This document shows, one piece after another, positions 1 through 8,170 of a DNA stretch of 31,422 nucleotides. The notes under the pieces are model-generated. The model saw only the letters and a list, made by a program, of their open reading frames with translations. It searched no databases and was not told the DNA's origin. The stretch comes from DATLGB01 sp038258425 (GTDB lineage Bacteria > Actinomycetota > Thermoleophilia > Solirubrobacterales > Solirubrobacteraceae). Position numbers and translations under genes: made by a program. Location: NCBI GenBank assembly GCA_038258425.1, contig JBBSPV010000043.1, positions 1 to 31,422 on the forward strand. The letters run 5' to 3'. The stretch's first letter is position 1. Every line of letters begins with the position of its first letter.

Positions 1-1004
1 AGCCGCGGGGCGGCGCCGCGCGGCTCGAGCCACAGGCCGTCGAGGTCCAGCGCGGCGTCGCGGCGGGCGGCGCGGCGCGCGCGACGCGCGCCGCCGAGGC
101 GCCCCGGCCCGGCGGGTGCTTCACCGTTCTCGCCGCCGGAACGAGGTTCGTGTGGGACCCCCTCGGAGCCTCGCGCCTCCGGCAGCCGCCCCAGCGCCTG
201 GAGCGTCGCCCGCGCGTCCTTGACCGCCACGGGTGGCGGCTCGAGGCCTGCCAGGGAGAACAGGCGGGCGCCCGGAGTCTGCAGACCGGCCGCCTCGCGG
301 GCCGCCCAGCGCAGGAAGGCGCGCGGTTCGGCGTCGCAGGCCACGGTGCCGTCGCGCAGCGCGACGACGCGGTCGGCGGCGCCGACGCAGCGCTCCAGCC
401 GGTGCTCGGCGAGCAGCACCGCGGTCCCCCACTCCTCGTTGAGGCGCCGCAGGACGCCGAGCAGCTCGTCGCCGGCGACGGGGTCGAGCTGGGACGTCGG
501 CTCGTCGAGCAGGACGAGCGCCGGACGGGTGGCCAGCGCGGTGCCGAGCGCGACGCGCTGGAGCTCCCCGCCGGAGAGCTCGGCGGTCGGGCGCTCCAGC
601 AGCCCGGCGATGCCGAGGGCGAGCGCCGCCTCCTCCACGCCGCGAGCGACGGCGGCGGCCCCCAGTCCGGCGTTCTCGAGCGGGAAGGCGAGCTCGGCGC
701 GGACCGTACCCATGACGATCTGCGTCTCGGGCTCCTGGAACAGCGTCCCGCAGATCGCGGCCAGCTCGGCGGGTCCGTGCCCGCGCGTGTCCAGGCCGCC
801 GACGACCGCGCGGCCGGCGAACGTCCCGCCGTGGAAGTGCGGGACCAGGCCGCTGGCCGCGCGCAGCACGGTCGACTTGCCCGAGCCCGTCCCGCCCGCC
901 AGCACGACGAACTCGCCCGGCGCCACTCGCAGCGACACGTCGCGCAGCGCGGGCACCGCCGCGCCCGGGTAGGTCACGCTGACGCGGTCGAGCTCGAGGA
1001 CCAT
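1..1004 (-). CDS. ECF transporter ATP-binding protein (CbiO/EcfA type), cut by the window edge
   Basis: ABC ATPase that would power an energy-coupling-factor vitamin importer on the cytoplasmic side of the membrane. In the translated minus frame I see the Walker A motif AGGTGSGKST near residues 36-45, a Q-loop LFQEPETQ near 86, the signature LSGGELQR near 142, Walker B ALVLLDEPTSQLDP near 163 and the H-loop AEHRLER near 197. An aromatic VTYPG start is typical of CbiO-like subunits. The ATG at 1004 overlaps the EcfT stop as ATGA, so the two are translationally coupled. After about residue 250 the frame stays open through an Arg/Ala/Pro-rich stretch to base 1 without a stop. This may be a linker to a second ATPase domain (a fused EcfA1-EcfA2), but the window ends before that can be seen. 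It is the last visible gene of the cobalamin-riboswitch operon. Confidence 0.9.
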   Translation of the reverse strand, partial: MVLELDRVSVTYPGAAVPALRDVSLRVAPGEFVVLAGGTGSGKSTVLRAASGLVPHFHGGTFAGRAVVGGLDTRGHGPAELAAICGTLFQEPETQIVMGTVRAELAFPLENAGLGAAAVARGVEEAALALGIAGLLERPTAELSGGELQRVALGTALATRPALVLLDEPTSQLDPVAGDELLGVLRRLNEEWGTAVLLAEHRLERCVGAADRVVALRDGTVACDAEPRAFLRWAAREAAGLQTPGARLFSLAGLEPPPVAVKDARATLQALGRLPEARGSEGVPHEPRSGGENGEAPAGPGRLGGARRARRAARRDAALDLDGLWLEPRGAAPR

Positions 1005-1855
1005 CACAGCCCCCGCCGGTCGACGAAGGGCGCCAGGCAGGCCGCCGCCAGCAGCCCGCACCACAGCGCGACGCTCCCGTCCAGCGCCGTCCGGACGACC
1101 GGGTAGGGCTCGAACGGCGCGCCGGCCCGCGCGCCGATGGCCACGAGGACGACCGCCACGGCCGAGGCCGCGAACGCGAGGTCGTGCCGCGACCACGGCC
1201 GCGGCCGGCGGGGTGGGCGCCGAGCGGCCCCGTAGCCGCGCACCTCGAGCGTCGCGGCGACGTCGAGCGAGCGGTCCATCGCGTTCGCCGTCACCGCCCG
1301 CAACAGCGCGAGCCGGGACGGCGGCGGCCCGCCGCGGCTGCGCTGGGCGTCCGCGAGCCGCCGGCCGTCGCGCGCGAGCACGGGCACCATGCGGGTCGCG
1401 ACCGTCGCGGTCAGGGCGGAGTGAAAGGACATACGGCGCAGCGCGCGCAGCAGCTGGTCCGGGTCGACCGCCGCCGAGAACAGCCGCGCCGCGCAGAGGA
1501 TGACCACGGCGCGCAGGGCCAGCACGCCGCCCCAGGCGAGCGCCTCGGCGGTCAGGCTGACGGGGCCCCAGCCGGGCACGGTGCCGAAGCGCCACACGAC
1601 GGTCAGCCCCTCCCGGGTCGCGACGGCGTTGACGAGCGTGATGGCTACGCCGAAGGCCAGCGCCCACGGCAGCCAGCGCAGGACGGGCCGGCCGACCCGG
1701 GCCGCCGCCGCGGCGGCGAGCACGGCGACGGCGAGCACGAGGAGGACCAGCGGATGGCGCACGAGGCAGGCCGCGGTCACCAGCGCGAGGCACCAGGCCG
1801 CGCCGACCCCGGCCCGGGCAGCATGCAGCGGGCTGGCGCGCCGGAGGTAGCTCAC
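1004..1855 (-). CDS. ECF transporter transmembrane component (EcfT/CbiQ family)
   Basis: Membrane scaffold of 283 residues that couples the ECF ATPases to a substrate-binding S component. Hydrophobic segments lie near residues 18-50, 60-80, 105-128 and in the last 60 residues. Two Ala-Arg-Gly-type coupling motifs, QRSRG near 171-175 and EVRGYG near 204-209, are the family hallmark that docks on the ATPases. The start is a GTG at 1855 whose GTGA overlaps the stop of the upstream lipoprotein gene, and the stop overlaps the ATPase ATG. No S component is visible between riboswitch and EcfT; it could lie left of base 1 or elsewhere. Given the B12 riboswitch, a corrinoid is the likely cargo (inference). 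Confidence 0.9.
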   Translation of the reverse strand: MSYLRRASPLHAARAGVGAAWCLALVTAACLVRHPLVLLVLAVAVLAAAAAARVGRPVLRWLPWALAFGVAITLVNAVATREGLTVVWRFGTVPGWGPVSLTAEALAWGGVLALRAVVILCAARLFSAAVDPDQLLRALRRMSFHSALTATVATRMVPVLARDGRRLADAQRSRGGPPPSRLALLRAVTANAMDRSLDVAATLEVRGYGAARRPPRRPRPWSRHDLAFAASAVAVVLVAIGARAGAPFEPYPVVRTALDGSVALWCGLLAAACLAPFVDRRGL

Positions 1856-2796
1856 CGGTCCTCGCGGACGGGAAGCGGGACGCTGCGGCCCTCGTCGACG
1901 GCGAGCGCGAAGCGGTTCGTGAGCGAGCCCTCCTGGAAGGCGCTCGCGGCCGCGGCCACGCCGGCGTCGTCGGTGCCCGTGACGACCCAGGTCGGCTGCT
2001 GGCTGCCGAACCGCGTGGCCGCGACGAGCCCGCCGCCGGGGCCGAGCGTGCGCCGCGTGCGGCCGGACTGGTCGAGCAGCCGGATGGCGGACCCGTCGGC
2101 CGCGGGCCGGGCGAAGACGCCCGACTTCTGCGGACCCGACTCGAGCTGCCGAGCCGCCGCGTCGGCGCGAAGGCGCTGCCAGGGGCCCACCAGCACCCGC
2201 AGCACCTTCTGACCGACCCCGGTCGCGCTCGCCGCGCTGCGCGAGACGCCGACGACGCCGGCGTCGTGCAACCGCTCGCCGACCTCGGCGCAGGAGCGTT
2301 CCTCACCCCCGCACTGCAACACGATGGGCGCCCGCTTGCCCGACGTCCCGGTCACGAAGGGCTCGGGAAAGGCGCCGACGACGGCCGGGATGTGCTGGGC
2401 GGCGCTCCAGTCGTGGTGATCCCACCAGATCCGGTCCGCGCGCGCGACCTTGCGCTCCGCGGCCCCCGTGCCCGCCTCGATGCCGTTGACGTAGTAGAAC
2501 CAGTCCACCTTGCGACCCTGGTCGCCGCCGCCGCTGAGCCCCTCGATGGACTGCACGAAGCCGCCGCCGTAGCGGGTCGTGACCTCGAACTTCTTCTGCA
2601 GCAGCTGCATCACGGTCTGGCCGGCGGGAAACGACCGCTCCGACGCCGAGTCCAGCGGCTTCTCCCCGAAGTCGCTCGAGACGGTGACCCGCACGGTCTT
2701 CGGGCCGCTGATCTTGCGTCCCTCGCCGAGGCCGCACGCACCCAGCGCCAGCGCGCAGCACGCCAGCAGGAGCAGGGGCGCGGCCCGGCGGGTCAT
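1852..2796 (-). CDS. Transcobalamin-like (DUF4430) lipoprotein
   Basis: 314-residue exported protein starting MTRRAAPLLLLACCALALGAC. A Lys/Arg-poor signal peptide ends in the lipobox LGAC, so Cys21 should be lipidated and the protein anchored outside the membrane. Residues ~30-120 look like a DUF4430 / transcobalamin C-terminal-like domain, including VDWFYYVNGIEAG and DRIWWDHHDW. Relatives of this fold bind cobalamin in animal intrinsic factor and transcobalamin. The C-terminal two thirds are not recognised. The gene is ATGA/GTGA-coupled on both sides, immediately before the EcfT gene, and sits under a cobalamin riboswitch. A role as surface corrinoid receptor handing cargo to the ECF transporter is an inference. 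A longer frame extends upstream to 3087, but the lipobox and the ATGA overlap fix the start here. Confidence 0.85.
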   Translation of the reverse strand: MTRRAAPLLLLACCALALGACGLGEGRKISGPKTVRVTVSSDFGEKPLDSASERSFPAGQTVMQLLQKKFEVTTRYGGGFVQSIEGLSGGGDQGRKVDWFYYVNGIEAGTGAAERKVARADRIWWDHHDWSAAQHIPAVVGAFPEPFVTGTSGKRAPIVLQCGGEERSCAEVGERLHDAGVVGVSRSAASATGVGQKVLRVLVGPWQRLRADAAARQLESGPQKSGVFARPAADGSAIRLLDQSGRTRRTLGPGGGLVAATRFGSQQPTWVVTGTDDAGVAAAASAFQEGSLTNRFALAVDEGRSVPLPVREDR

Positions 2797-3485
2797 CCGA
2801 CCCGGACCACCTCGCGGAAGGAGCGGACCATGCTGGGGCGCGTCGCCACGAGGGCCAGTGAAGCGGACGCGGCCGGCGCGGTGAGCACGGCGGTGCCGTC
2901 GGCGCCCGTCACCGTCCGGGCGGGGCCGAGGGTCACGGTCGCGCCGGCGACCGGCCGGCCCCGGCCGCGGTCGTCGTAGCCGCGGACGGTGACCGGCAGC
3001 GGCGCGCCGGCCGCGACGGTCCGGGCGGCGGGCCGGACCTCGAGCGTCCGCTGGCAGCCGCGCGCCCCCATCACGCAGTAGAACCACAGCACGCGGGCGC
3101 CCGCCCGCACGCGGACGCCGGGGTCACCTGCCCCGCGCGAGGGCTGCCGGCGGCCGAGCTTGTAGACCCAGCCGTTGCGCCCGCGCTCCCGGGCCGGGCC
3201 GGCCCTGGCGACGTACAGCGAGGCCGCGTCACGTGTCCGGCGGCCGCAGGCGCCGTAGTCGCGCAGCCCGAGGCGCACGCCCGAGCGCGCGAGCAGCGCC
3301 AGGGGCGTCGCGGCCGCCACCGCGCACGAGCGGTGCCCGACCCGCACCCGCGCGGGCTTCAGGCGCTGAGCCGGGGCGGCGCGCAGGACGCGCGTCTTGC
3401 CGACGACGAGCAGGTCGGCCCGCGCCGCCTGGGCCGCCGGAGCGGCGCCGGCGAGCAGCGCGAGGGCGAGCAGCAGCGACCTCAT
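2793..3485 (-). CDS. Secreted transcobalamin-like (DUF4430) protein with Ig-like tail
   Basis: 230-residue protein. The N-terminus MRSLLLALALLAGAAPAAQA is a clear Sec signal peptide with AQA cleavage. The middle contains NGWVYKLGRRQPSRGAG and ARVLWFYC, the pattern of a DUF4430/transcobalamin-like domain (GWxYxxNG ... GDxVxWxY). The last ~80 residues resemble a small beta-sandwich of the carboxypeptidase-regulatory or invasion Ig type (PLPVTVRGYDDRGRGRPVAGATVTL). Four cysteines (CAV, GACG, FYC, GCQ) could form disulfides. No C-terminal anchor is seen, so it is probably free or bound to a partner. It overlaps both neighbours as ATGA, second of the three DUF4430-like genes in the operon. Confidence 0.75.
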   Translation of the reverse strand: MRSLLLALALLAGAAPAAQAARADLLVVGKTRVLRAAPAQRLKPARVRVGHRSCAVAAATPLALLARSGVRLGLRDYGACGRRTRDAASLYVARAGPARERGRNGWVYKLGRRQPSRGAGDPGVRVRAGARVLWFYCVMGARGCQRTLEVRPAARTVAAGAPLPVTVRGYDDRGRGRPVAGATVTLGPARTVTGADGTAVLTAPAASASLALVATRPSMVRSFREVVRVG

Positions 3486-4621
3486 CGGACGAGGAACACG
3501 ACGCGGTTGCGGCCGCGCGCGAGCGTGTCGCGGTTGCCGAAGCGGTCCTGGCTGCGCAGGTCGAGCACGTAGCGGCCGCGGCCGAGCCGCTTGGGCAGCA
3601 GGTACGACACCCGGCGGCGGTCCCCGACCTTGAACACCGGGTGGTGGCCGCAGCGGGCCCGGCGGAACCGCTCGCGCTTGCCCGAGAACGTCCAGCAGCG
3701 GTGGCCGACCTGCCGGGTCAGGCCGAGCTTGACCTGCAGCAGGCCGGAGGCGTCGGCGACCGTGCCCTTCAGCAGCCGCGGCGCCCGGCGACGACCGAAG
3801 CGCCCGCCCTCGCGGATGTTCGTGAGGCGCCCGCGCGGCGGGGCCGTGTCGCGCGCCGCCGGCGACGCGCCGCCCACGGCGGGCGGCAGCGTCGTGCCGT
3901 TCGGGGCGGTCGTCCCGCAGTAGCCGTCGTGGCCGTCGGTGACGCACGTGGCCTCCGTCGCGGACGGGTTCGCGTTGGGCGCGGTCGCCCGCAGCCCGGC
4001 GGGGCCGCGCCTGCCGAAGACGACGGTCGCCCGGCCGTCGGCGCCTGAGGTGACGGCGGCGTTCGCCCCGGTCACGGACGCGCCCGCCTGCGCGACCACG
4101 GAGCCCTCTCCGGGGTTGCAGTAGGTCGGGCAGGCCGTCCGGTTGACGGTGATCCGCACGGCGGCTCCCGGCCGGACCGTCGGCGGCAGCCCGCTGATCC
4201 AGATCGGCAGGATCTGCGGCGCGTAGTCCGGAGTCGGCCCCGTCACCTCATAGCCGAACAGCACCTCGTCGCCGGGGTTGAGCAGCTCGTCGCAGGCGCC
4301 GTTGGTGGCCACGTAGCGGTTGCCGCGGAACGCCCACACCGCCCAGGAATCGTTGTTCGTGTAGTCATGCGTCTCCCCGAGGATCGTCTGGAGGAAGTCC
4401 TGCCGGTCCCAGTTGCCGCGCGTGGCGATCTCGAGGGCCGTGCTCGCCGACGCGGCCGGGCAGTTGACGTCAGGGTCCGGGGCGAGCGTGACCGCCGTCC
4501 TTGGCAGCAGCGTGCGGCTCTGCCCCTCCACGCGGACGGTGACGGTCGCGGCCGCGGCGGAGCCCGTCGCGAGCAGGGCGAGCAGGAGTCCGGCAAGGCC
4601 GGCACGAAGCAGGTTGGTCAT
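3482..4621 (-). CDS. Secreted transcobalamin-like (DUF4430) protein, first gene of the B12 operon
   Basis: 379-residue secreted protein whose signal peptide MTNLLRAGLAGLLLALLATG ends near SAAAA. Residues ~25-130 carry the DUF4430-like pattern: TVTVRVEGQSRTLLP, NDSWAVWAFRGNRYV and LLNPGDEVLFGYE. Residues ~150-225 form an Ig-like segment with ADGRATVVF. The C-terminal ~110 residues (from TAPPRGRLTNIREG) look like an Ig/fibronectin-type domain seen in large actinobacterial secreted proteins, ending GRNRVVFLVR. The ATG at 4621 lies 40 bases after the 3' side of the cobalamin riboswitch, with AAGGGG upstream as ribosome site. B12-repressible expression is therefore expected. The stop overlaps the next gene as ATGA. 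Confidence 0.8.
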   Translation of the reverse strand: MTNLLRAGLAGLLLALLATGSAAAATVTVRVEGQSRTLLPRTAVTLAPDPDVNCPAASASTALEIATRGNWDRQDFLQTILGETHDYTNNDSWAVWAFRGNRYVATNGACDELLNPGDEVLFGYEVTGPTPDYAPQILPIWISGLPPTVRPGAAVRITVNRTACPTYCNPGEGSVVAQAGASVTGANAAVTSGADGRATVVFGRRGPAGLRATAPNANPSATEATCVTDGHDGYCGTTAPNGTTLPPAVGGASPAARDTAPPRGRLTNIREGGRFGRRRAPRLLKGTVADASGLLQVKLGLTRQVGHRCWTFSGKRERFRRARCGHHPVFKVGDRRRVSYLLPKRLGRGRYVLDLRSQDRFGNRDTLARGRNRVVFLVR

Positions 4622-4660
4622 AAGCGCCGCCCCTTCCACGAGGGCGTATGTCGGCTTGAC

Positions 4661-4825
4661 GGTCGGAGGGAGGTCTCCTGGCTGACGGGCCGACCCTTCG
4701 CGCCTTCCCGGAGCCTCGCCGGCCCCAGTGGCTGCGCCCGCCGAGGCGGTGCGCGTGCGACTGGCATCCCCGGTCACAGTGGCGGGTCCGCGCCGGATTC
4801 ACACCGGCTTCCCTGTCCACCGACC
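4661..4825 (-). promoter_or_regulatory. Cobalamin (B12/AdoCbl) riboswitch
   Basis: Read on the minus strand, the leader shows the class hallmarks in order: AGGGAAGCCGGTGTGAATCC, GACCCGCCACTGTGA, a GATGCCAGTCGC segment, GCCACTGGGG and GTCAGCCAGGAGACC. The ends can close a P1 helix: GGTCGG (plus-strand complement at 4820-4825) with CCGACC (4661-4666). It precedes the first DUF4430 gene by 40 bases. Since the ribosome site lies just 3', control is probably at translation, possibly also termination. The DUF4430 and ECF genes should be off when cobalamin is abundant. Confidence 0.93.
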
Positions 4826-4861
4826 TTGGTCGAGGCCGATGGTACCGTCCCGGACGGACTC

Positions 4862-5434
4862 GTGACGGTCAACCTCACCCGCATCTACACCCGGACCGGG
4901 GACGGTGGCGAGACCCACCTCGGCGACATGAGCCGCGTGCGCAAGACCGATGCGCGCATCGAGGCCTACGGGACGGTCGACGAGCTCAACGCCGAGCTCG
5001 GCGTCGCGCTCGCCGGCGACGTGCCGGCGCCCTTCGACGCCTGGCTGCGCCGGGTCCAGAACGACCTGTTCGACGTCGGCGCCGACCTCAGCGTCCCGCT
5101 GGAGGCCGCACCCACGAAGCAGGACGGCGACCGGCTCCGCGTCCGCCCGGAGCAGACGGCGTGGCTCGAGCAGCGCTGCGACGAGGCCAACGCCGACCTG
5201 GGGCCGCTGAAGTCCTTCCTCCTACCGGGCGGCACGCCCGCGGGGGCGCAGCTGCACGTCTGCCGGACGGTCTGCCGCCGGGCCGAGCGGCGCGTCGTCG
5301 CGTGCGGGGACGCCGTCGCTGCGGAGACCCTGCGCTACCTCAACCGCCTCTCCGACCTGCTGTTCATCCTCTCCCGGGCCGTCACCGGCCCGGACGAGGT
5401 GCTCTGGTCACCCGGCGCCTCGCAGGGCGACTAG
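4862..5434 (+). CDS. pduO: PduO-type ATP:cob(I)alamin adenosyltransferase
   Basis: 190-residue enzyme that transfers the 5'-deoxyadenosyl group of ATP to cob(I)alamin, giving coenzyme B12 in the cytoplasm. Family motifs are present: TRTGDGGETHL near 10-20 (ATP site), RIEAYGTVDELN near 32-43, FLLPGGTPAGAQLHVCR near 119-135 with RRAERR, and ETLRYLNRLSDLLFILSR near 155-172. The frame is open much further upstream, through the antisense of the riboswitch. I chose GTG 4862 because it gives the normal family N-terminus (VTVNLTRIYTRTGDGG). It diverges from the B12 uptake operon and overlaps the 3' end of the opposing PAP2 gene by 27 bases. Confidence 0.93.
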   Translation: MTVNLTRIYTRTGDGGETHLGDMSRVRKTDARIEAYGTVDELNAELGVALAGDVPAPFDAWLRRVQNDLFDVGADLSVPLEAAPTKQDGDRLRVRPEQTAWLEQRCDEANADLGPLKSFLLPGGTPAGAQLHVCRTVCRRAERRVVACGDAVAAETLRYLNRLSDLLFILSRAVTGPDEVLWSPGASQGD

Positions 5435-6076
5435 CCCGCCGCCCGGCGCCCGGGCCGGCCACCGCGCCTCGGACAGCCGCAGCGCCGCCACGGTGACGCC
5501 CGTCACGGCGGCGACCACGGCCCAGGCGCCGAGCACGTCGGACGGCGCATGCCAGCCCATCCACACGACGGCGAGCGCGACGGCCGCCGCGTAGGCGGCA
5601 CCCAGCAGGGCGACGAGCCGCCGGCGCGCCGGCGGCGCGGCGAGCACGGCGGCCGCCAGCAGGGCGGCCGAGGCGGTGGCGTGACCGCTCGGCCACGACA
5701 CCGCGTCGATGCCGTGTCCGTCCGCCAGCCGCACCCATGGCCGGTCGACGGCGGTCACGTGCTTGAGCACCTGGGTGACGAGGTTGGCGCCGATGAGGAT
5801 CGTGCCCGAGGCGAGCGCGCCCCTGGACCCGCGCCGGGTCCACGCGTGCAGGACCACGACGGCGACCACGAGGACGTAGGCGGCCTCGGAGAACGGCAGC
5901 GTGATCACGGTTCCGACGGCGTCGACGGCGCGCGTGTCGGACGCGCCGAGGCGCCGGTAGAGCTCGCCGTCGACCGTGCGCCCGACGTCGGCGTGGTAGG
6001 CGAGCAGCCACACGAGGGGCGCCGCGAGCAGGCCGCCGGCGGCGGCGAGGAGCGGCGTGAGGATCCGGCTGGGCAC
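5408..6076 (-). CDS. PAP2-family membrane phosphatase
   Basis: 222-residue integral membrane protein with five or six hydrophobic segments. The three acid-phosphatase motifs are complete: K105-x6-RP (KHVTAVDRP), PSGH at 129-132 with the proton-donor His, and H176-APS-D180 with the nucleophile His. Such enzymes dephosphorylate lipid pyrophosphates or phosphatidates such as undecaprenyl pyrophosphate; the substrate here cannot be told. The frame is open upstream to 6274, but GTG 6076 gives a normal membrane-protein N-terminus and avoids overlap with the divergent cupin gene. Its 3' end overlaps the pduO 3' end on the other strand. Confidence 0.88.
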   Translation of the reverse strand: MPSRILTPLLAAAGGLLAAPLVWLLAYHADVGRTVDGELYRRLGASDTRAVDAVGTVITLPFSEAAYVLVVAVVVLHAWTRRGSRGALASGTILIGANLVTQVLKHVTAVDRPWVRLADGHGIDAVSWPSGHATASAALLAAAVLAAPPARRRLVALLGAAYAAAVALAVVWMGWHAPSDVLGAWAVVAAVTGVTVAALRLSEARWPARAPGGGLVALRGAG

Positions 6077-6134
6077 CGGATCACCGTACGCAGGGTGGCT
6101 CAGGCCCGGATCAAGGCGGATACCGTTGCGGGCC

Positions 6135-6506
6135 GTGGATGTCGCCAACCTCGCCGACGCGCAGGCCTTCACCACCCTCGACGGGTCGACGATCCGCGAG
6201 GTCGCCGGCCGCCGCACGCTCCCGTCGCGGCACCAGTCGCTCGCGGAGGCGACCGTCCCCGCGGGCGCCTCCACCGTGCCCCACCACCACGTCGCCGCGG
6301 AGGAGCTCTACTTCTTCACGGCGGGGGCGGGCACGCTGCGGCTGGGTGACGAGACCCGCGCCGTGAGCGCGGGCGACTGCGCCGTGATCGCGCCCGGCAA
6401 GGTGCACCAGCTCGTCAACCCCGGGCCGGAGCCGCTCGTCCTGCTCTGCTGCTGCGCTCCGCCCTACGCGGACGAGGACACCGTGCTCGCCGACGAGGCC
6501 CTCTGA
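6135..6506 (+). CDS. Small single-domain cupin protein
   Basis: 123-residue beta-barrel protein. The first cupin motif is intact: HHH at 50-52 followed by E57 and a Gly after six residues (HHHVAAEELYFFTAGAG). The second is CAVIAPGKVHQLVN, with His91. A divalent metal is expected at H50/H52, E57 and H91. Function cannot be assigned beyond metal-dependent binding, isomerase or dioxygenase-like chemistry. GTG 6135 is preferred to ATG 6057, because the latter would overlap the divergent PAP2 gene and adds a non-conserved tail. The stop overlaps the next gene's ATG by one base, so it heads a three-gene operon with a membrane protein and an aminotransferase. Confidence 0.85.
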   Translation: MDVANLADAQAFTTLDGSTIREVAGRRTLPSRHQSLAEATVPAGASTVPHHHVAAEELYFFTAGAGTLRLGDETRAVSAGDCAVIAPGKVHQLVNPGPEPLVLLCCCAPPYADEDTVLADEAL

Positions 6507-6982
6507 TGCCGCGCGACGATCCCGCCGACACCGGGGGCCTGTTCGTCGGCCGCCGCCCGGGGAGCGCGCCGCTGAAGTACCGGGCGACGCCCGTGCGCTC
6601 CGGCGGTGCCCGCCAGGGCCTCGACGCCCTGCTCGCCGCCCTCGTCCTGGTCGTCGAGGTCCTCCTCTGCCTCTCGGCCTGGGGGCCACAGGTCGTGGCC
6701 TGGCTCTGGGTCGGCTCGCGCATCAACTACTGGACGGACTCCGTGTTCGCCGGCATCGTCGCGGCCTTCTTCGGCCTGCTGGTGTCCGTGATGGCCACCC
6801 TGTGGCTCACGACCCAGCTCGACGGGCTGTGGCGCGTGCTGCGCCGCGCCGCGGGCCACGACCAGAAGGCGGGCGTGCTCGGACGCATCTGGATGTGGAC
6901 GGCGATCCTCGCCGGCGGCGCCTTCCTCTTCTGGTTCGTCATCATCCAGGGGCCGGGCTCGACCCTCACGCCGGGTTCGTGA
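6506..6982 (+). CDS. Small membrane protein of unknown function
   Basis: 158 residues with three hydrophobic segments: about 41-63 (LLAALVLVVEVLLCLSAWG), 80-105 (DSVFAGIVAAFFGLLVSVMATL) and 128-150 (WMWTAILAGGAFLFWFVII). The N-terminus is soluble and contains the segment GSAPLKYRATP. I do not recognise a family. The ATG overlaps the cupin stop and the TGA is overlapped by the GTG of the aminotransferase gene. Expression should therefore be coupled to both; no functional link can be read from sequence. Confidence 0.8.
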   Translation: MPRDDPADTGGLFVGRRPGSAPLKYRATPVRSGGARQGLDALLAALVLVVEVLLCLSAWGPQVVAWLWVGSRINYWTDSVFAGIVAAFFGLLVSVMATLWLTTQLDGLWRVLRRAAGHDQKAGVLGRIWMWTAILAGGAFLFWFVIIQGPGSTLTPGS

Positions 6983-8115
6983 GCCGCCGCCGGCGCCTGT
7001 TCGACTACTACCGGCAGTTCGAGGCCCTCGACCCGCTCGAGAACGCCCAGCGGCTGCGGGCCAAGCGCGCCGAGGAGCGGCGGGCGGAGCTGGAGCGCAT
7101 CGGCGACCTCGACCTCTCCCGCACGGATTGGCACGAACCCCCGGACCCCGAGATCGTCAACGCCGCGACGTTCGCCCTGCGCCGCTCGGTCAACCGCTAC
7201 CCGGACCACGACCCCGCCCTCCCGGGGCCGGCGCTCGCGGCCGTCGCCAGGCGCCACGACCTGCCGCCGGAGCGCGTCGCGCTCGGCCACGGCGCCGGCC
7301 AGCTCCTGCAGGCCGCACTGCGCGAGCTCGCCGCCGGCGGTGAGGTCGTCCTGCCGTGGCCGGGCTGGGCGCCCCTGCCGGCGCTCATCGCCCGCACGGG
7401 CGCGCGGCCGGTCCCGGTGCCGCTGCACCCGGACGCGGCGACCGACCTCGACGCGGTGTCGGCCGCCGTCACGCCCGCGACCCGCGCCATCGTCGTCTGC
7501 TCGCCCAACGACCCCACGGGCCGGCTCGTCGGCCACGACGACCTTCGTGCCCTCGCGGAGGCCCACGCGGACGTCACCGTGCTGGTCGACGAGGCGCTCG
7601 TCGAGCTCGCGGGCGAGCACACGTCGGTCGTCGAGCTCACGGACGAGCTGCCGAACCTCCTCGTGCTGCGGTCGTTCTCCAAGGCGTGGGCGATGGCCGG
7701 GCTCCGCGCGGGCTACGTCGTCGGACCCGTCGGCGCGGAGGCGCTGCTCGGCGTCCTGTCCCCCGGGCAGGGCGTGGCCTCCCCCACCCAGGCGGCGATG
7801 GCGGCGGCGCTGGAGCATCCGGCGCGCGCGACCGCCCGGCTGCAGGGTCGGCGACTCGCGATCGCGGCAGAGCGCGACCGGCTCGCGGCCGGCCTCGAAG
7901 GGACGCCGCTGACCTTCGGGCCCTCCGAGACCCACACGGTCTGGCTCGGCGGCGGCGGCCAGACCGCCGCGTCGCTCGTCCACGGGCTCGCGCGGCAGCG
8001 GATCGACGTCGCCTCGGGCACGACCTGGGGCGACGAGGAGCACGTGCGCATCACGCTGCGCGACCGGCCGGCGACGGACCGGCTGCTGCACGCCCTGCGG
8101 GCGCTCGTCGACTGA
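6979..8115 (+). CDS. PLP-dependent class I/II aminotransferase (HisC-like fold)
   Basis: 378 residues, fold-type I aminotransferase. Visible sites are the YPD motif near 74, ALGHGAGQLLQ near 101-111 (phosphate-binding turn), CSPNDPTGR near 174-182 with the conserved Asn, VLVDEALVE with Asp204, and SFSKAWAMAGLRAGY with Lys235 for the PLP Schiff base and Arg243. A charged, probably helical N-terminal extension of about 50 residues (RLRAKRAEERRAELERIGD) precedes the core. It resembles histidinol-phosphate aminotransferases, but no his genes are nearby, so the substrate is open. GTG 6979 overlaps the previous stop (GTGA). Confidence 0.87.
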   Translation: MSRRRRLFDYYRQFEALDPLENAQRLRAKRAEERRAELERIGDLDLSRTDWHEPPDPEIVNAATFALRRSVNRYPDHDPALPGPALAAVARRHDLPPERVALGHGAGQLLQAALRELAAGGEVVLPWPGWAPLPALIARTGARPVPVPLHPDAATDLDAVSAAVTPATRAIVVCSPNDPTGRLVGHDDLRALAEAHADVTVLVDEALVELAGEHTSVVELTDELPNLLVLRSFSKAWAMAGLRAGYVVGPVGAEALLGVLSPGQGVASPTQAAMAAALEHPARATARLQGRRLAIAAERDRLAAGLEGTPLTFGPSETHTVWLGGGGQTAASLVHGLARQRIDVASGTTWGDEEHVRITLRDRPATDRLLHALRALVD

Positions 8116-8170
8116 TCGCCGCCAGACGCCGTGGGGTCGCGGCCGGACCGCGAACGGACATCCGGACGGC

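Noticed and set aside
6057..6134. N-terminal extension of the cupin from ATG 6057
   Set aside because: Would overlap the divergent PAP2 start and adds a basic segment not expected in this small cupin; GTG 6135 is preferred.
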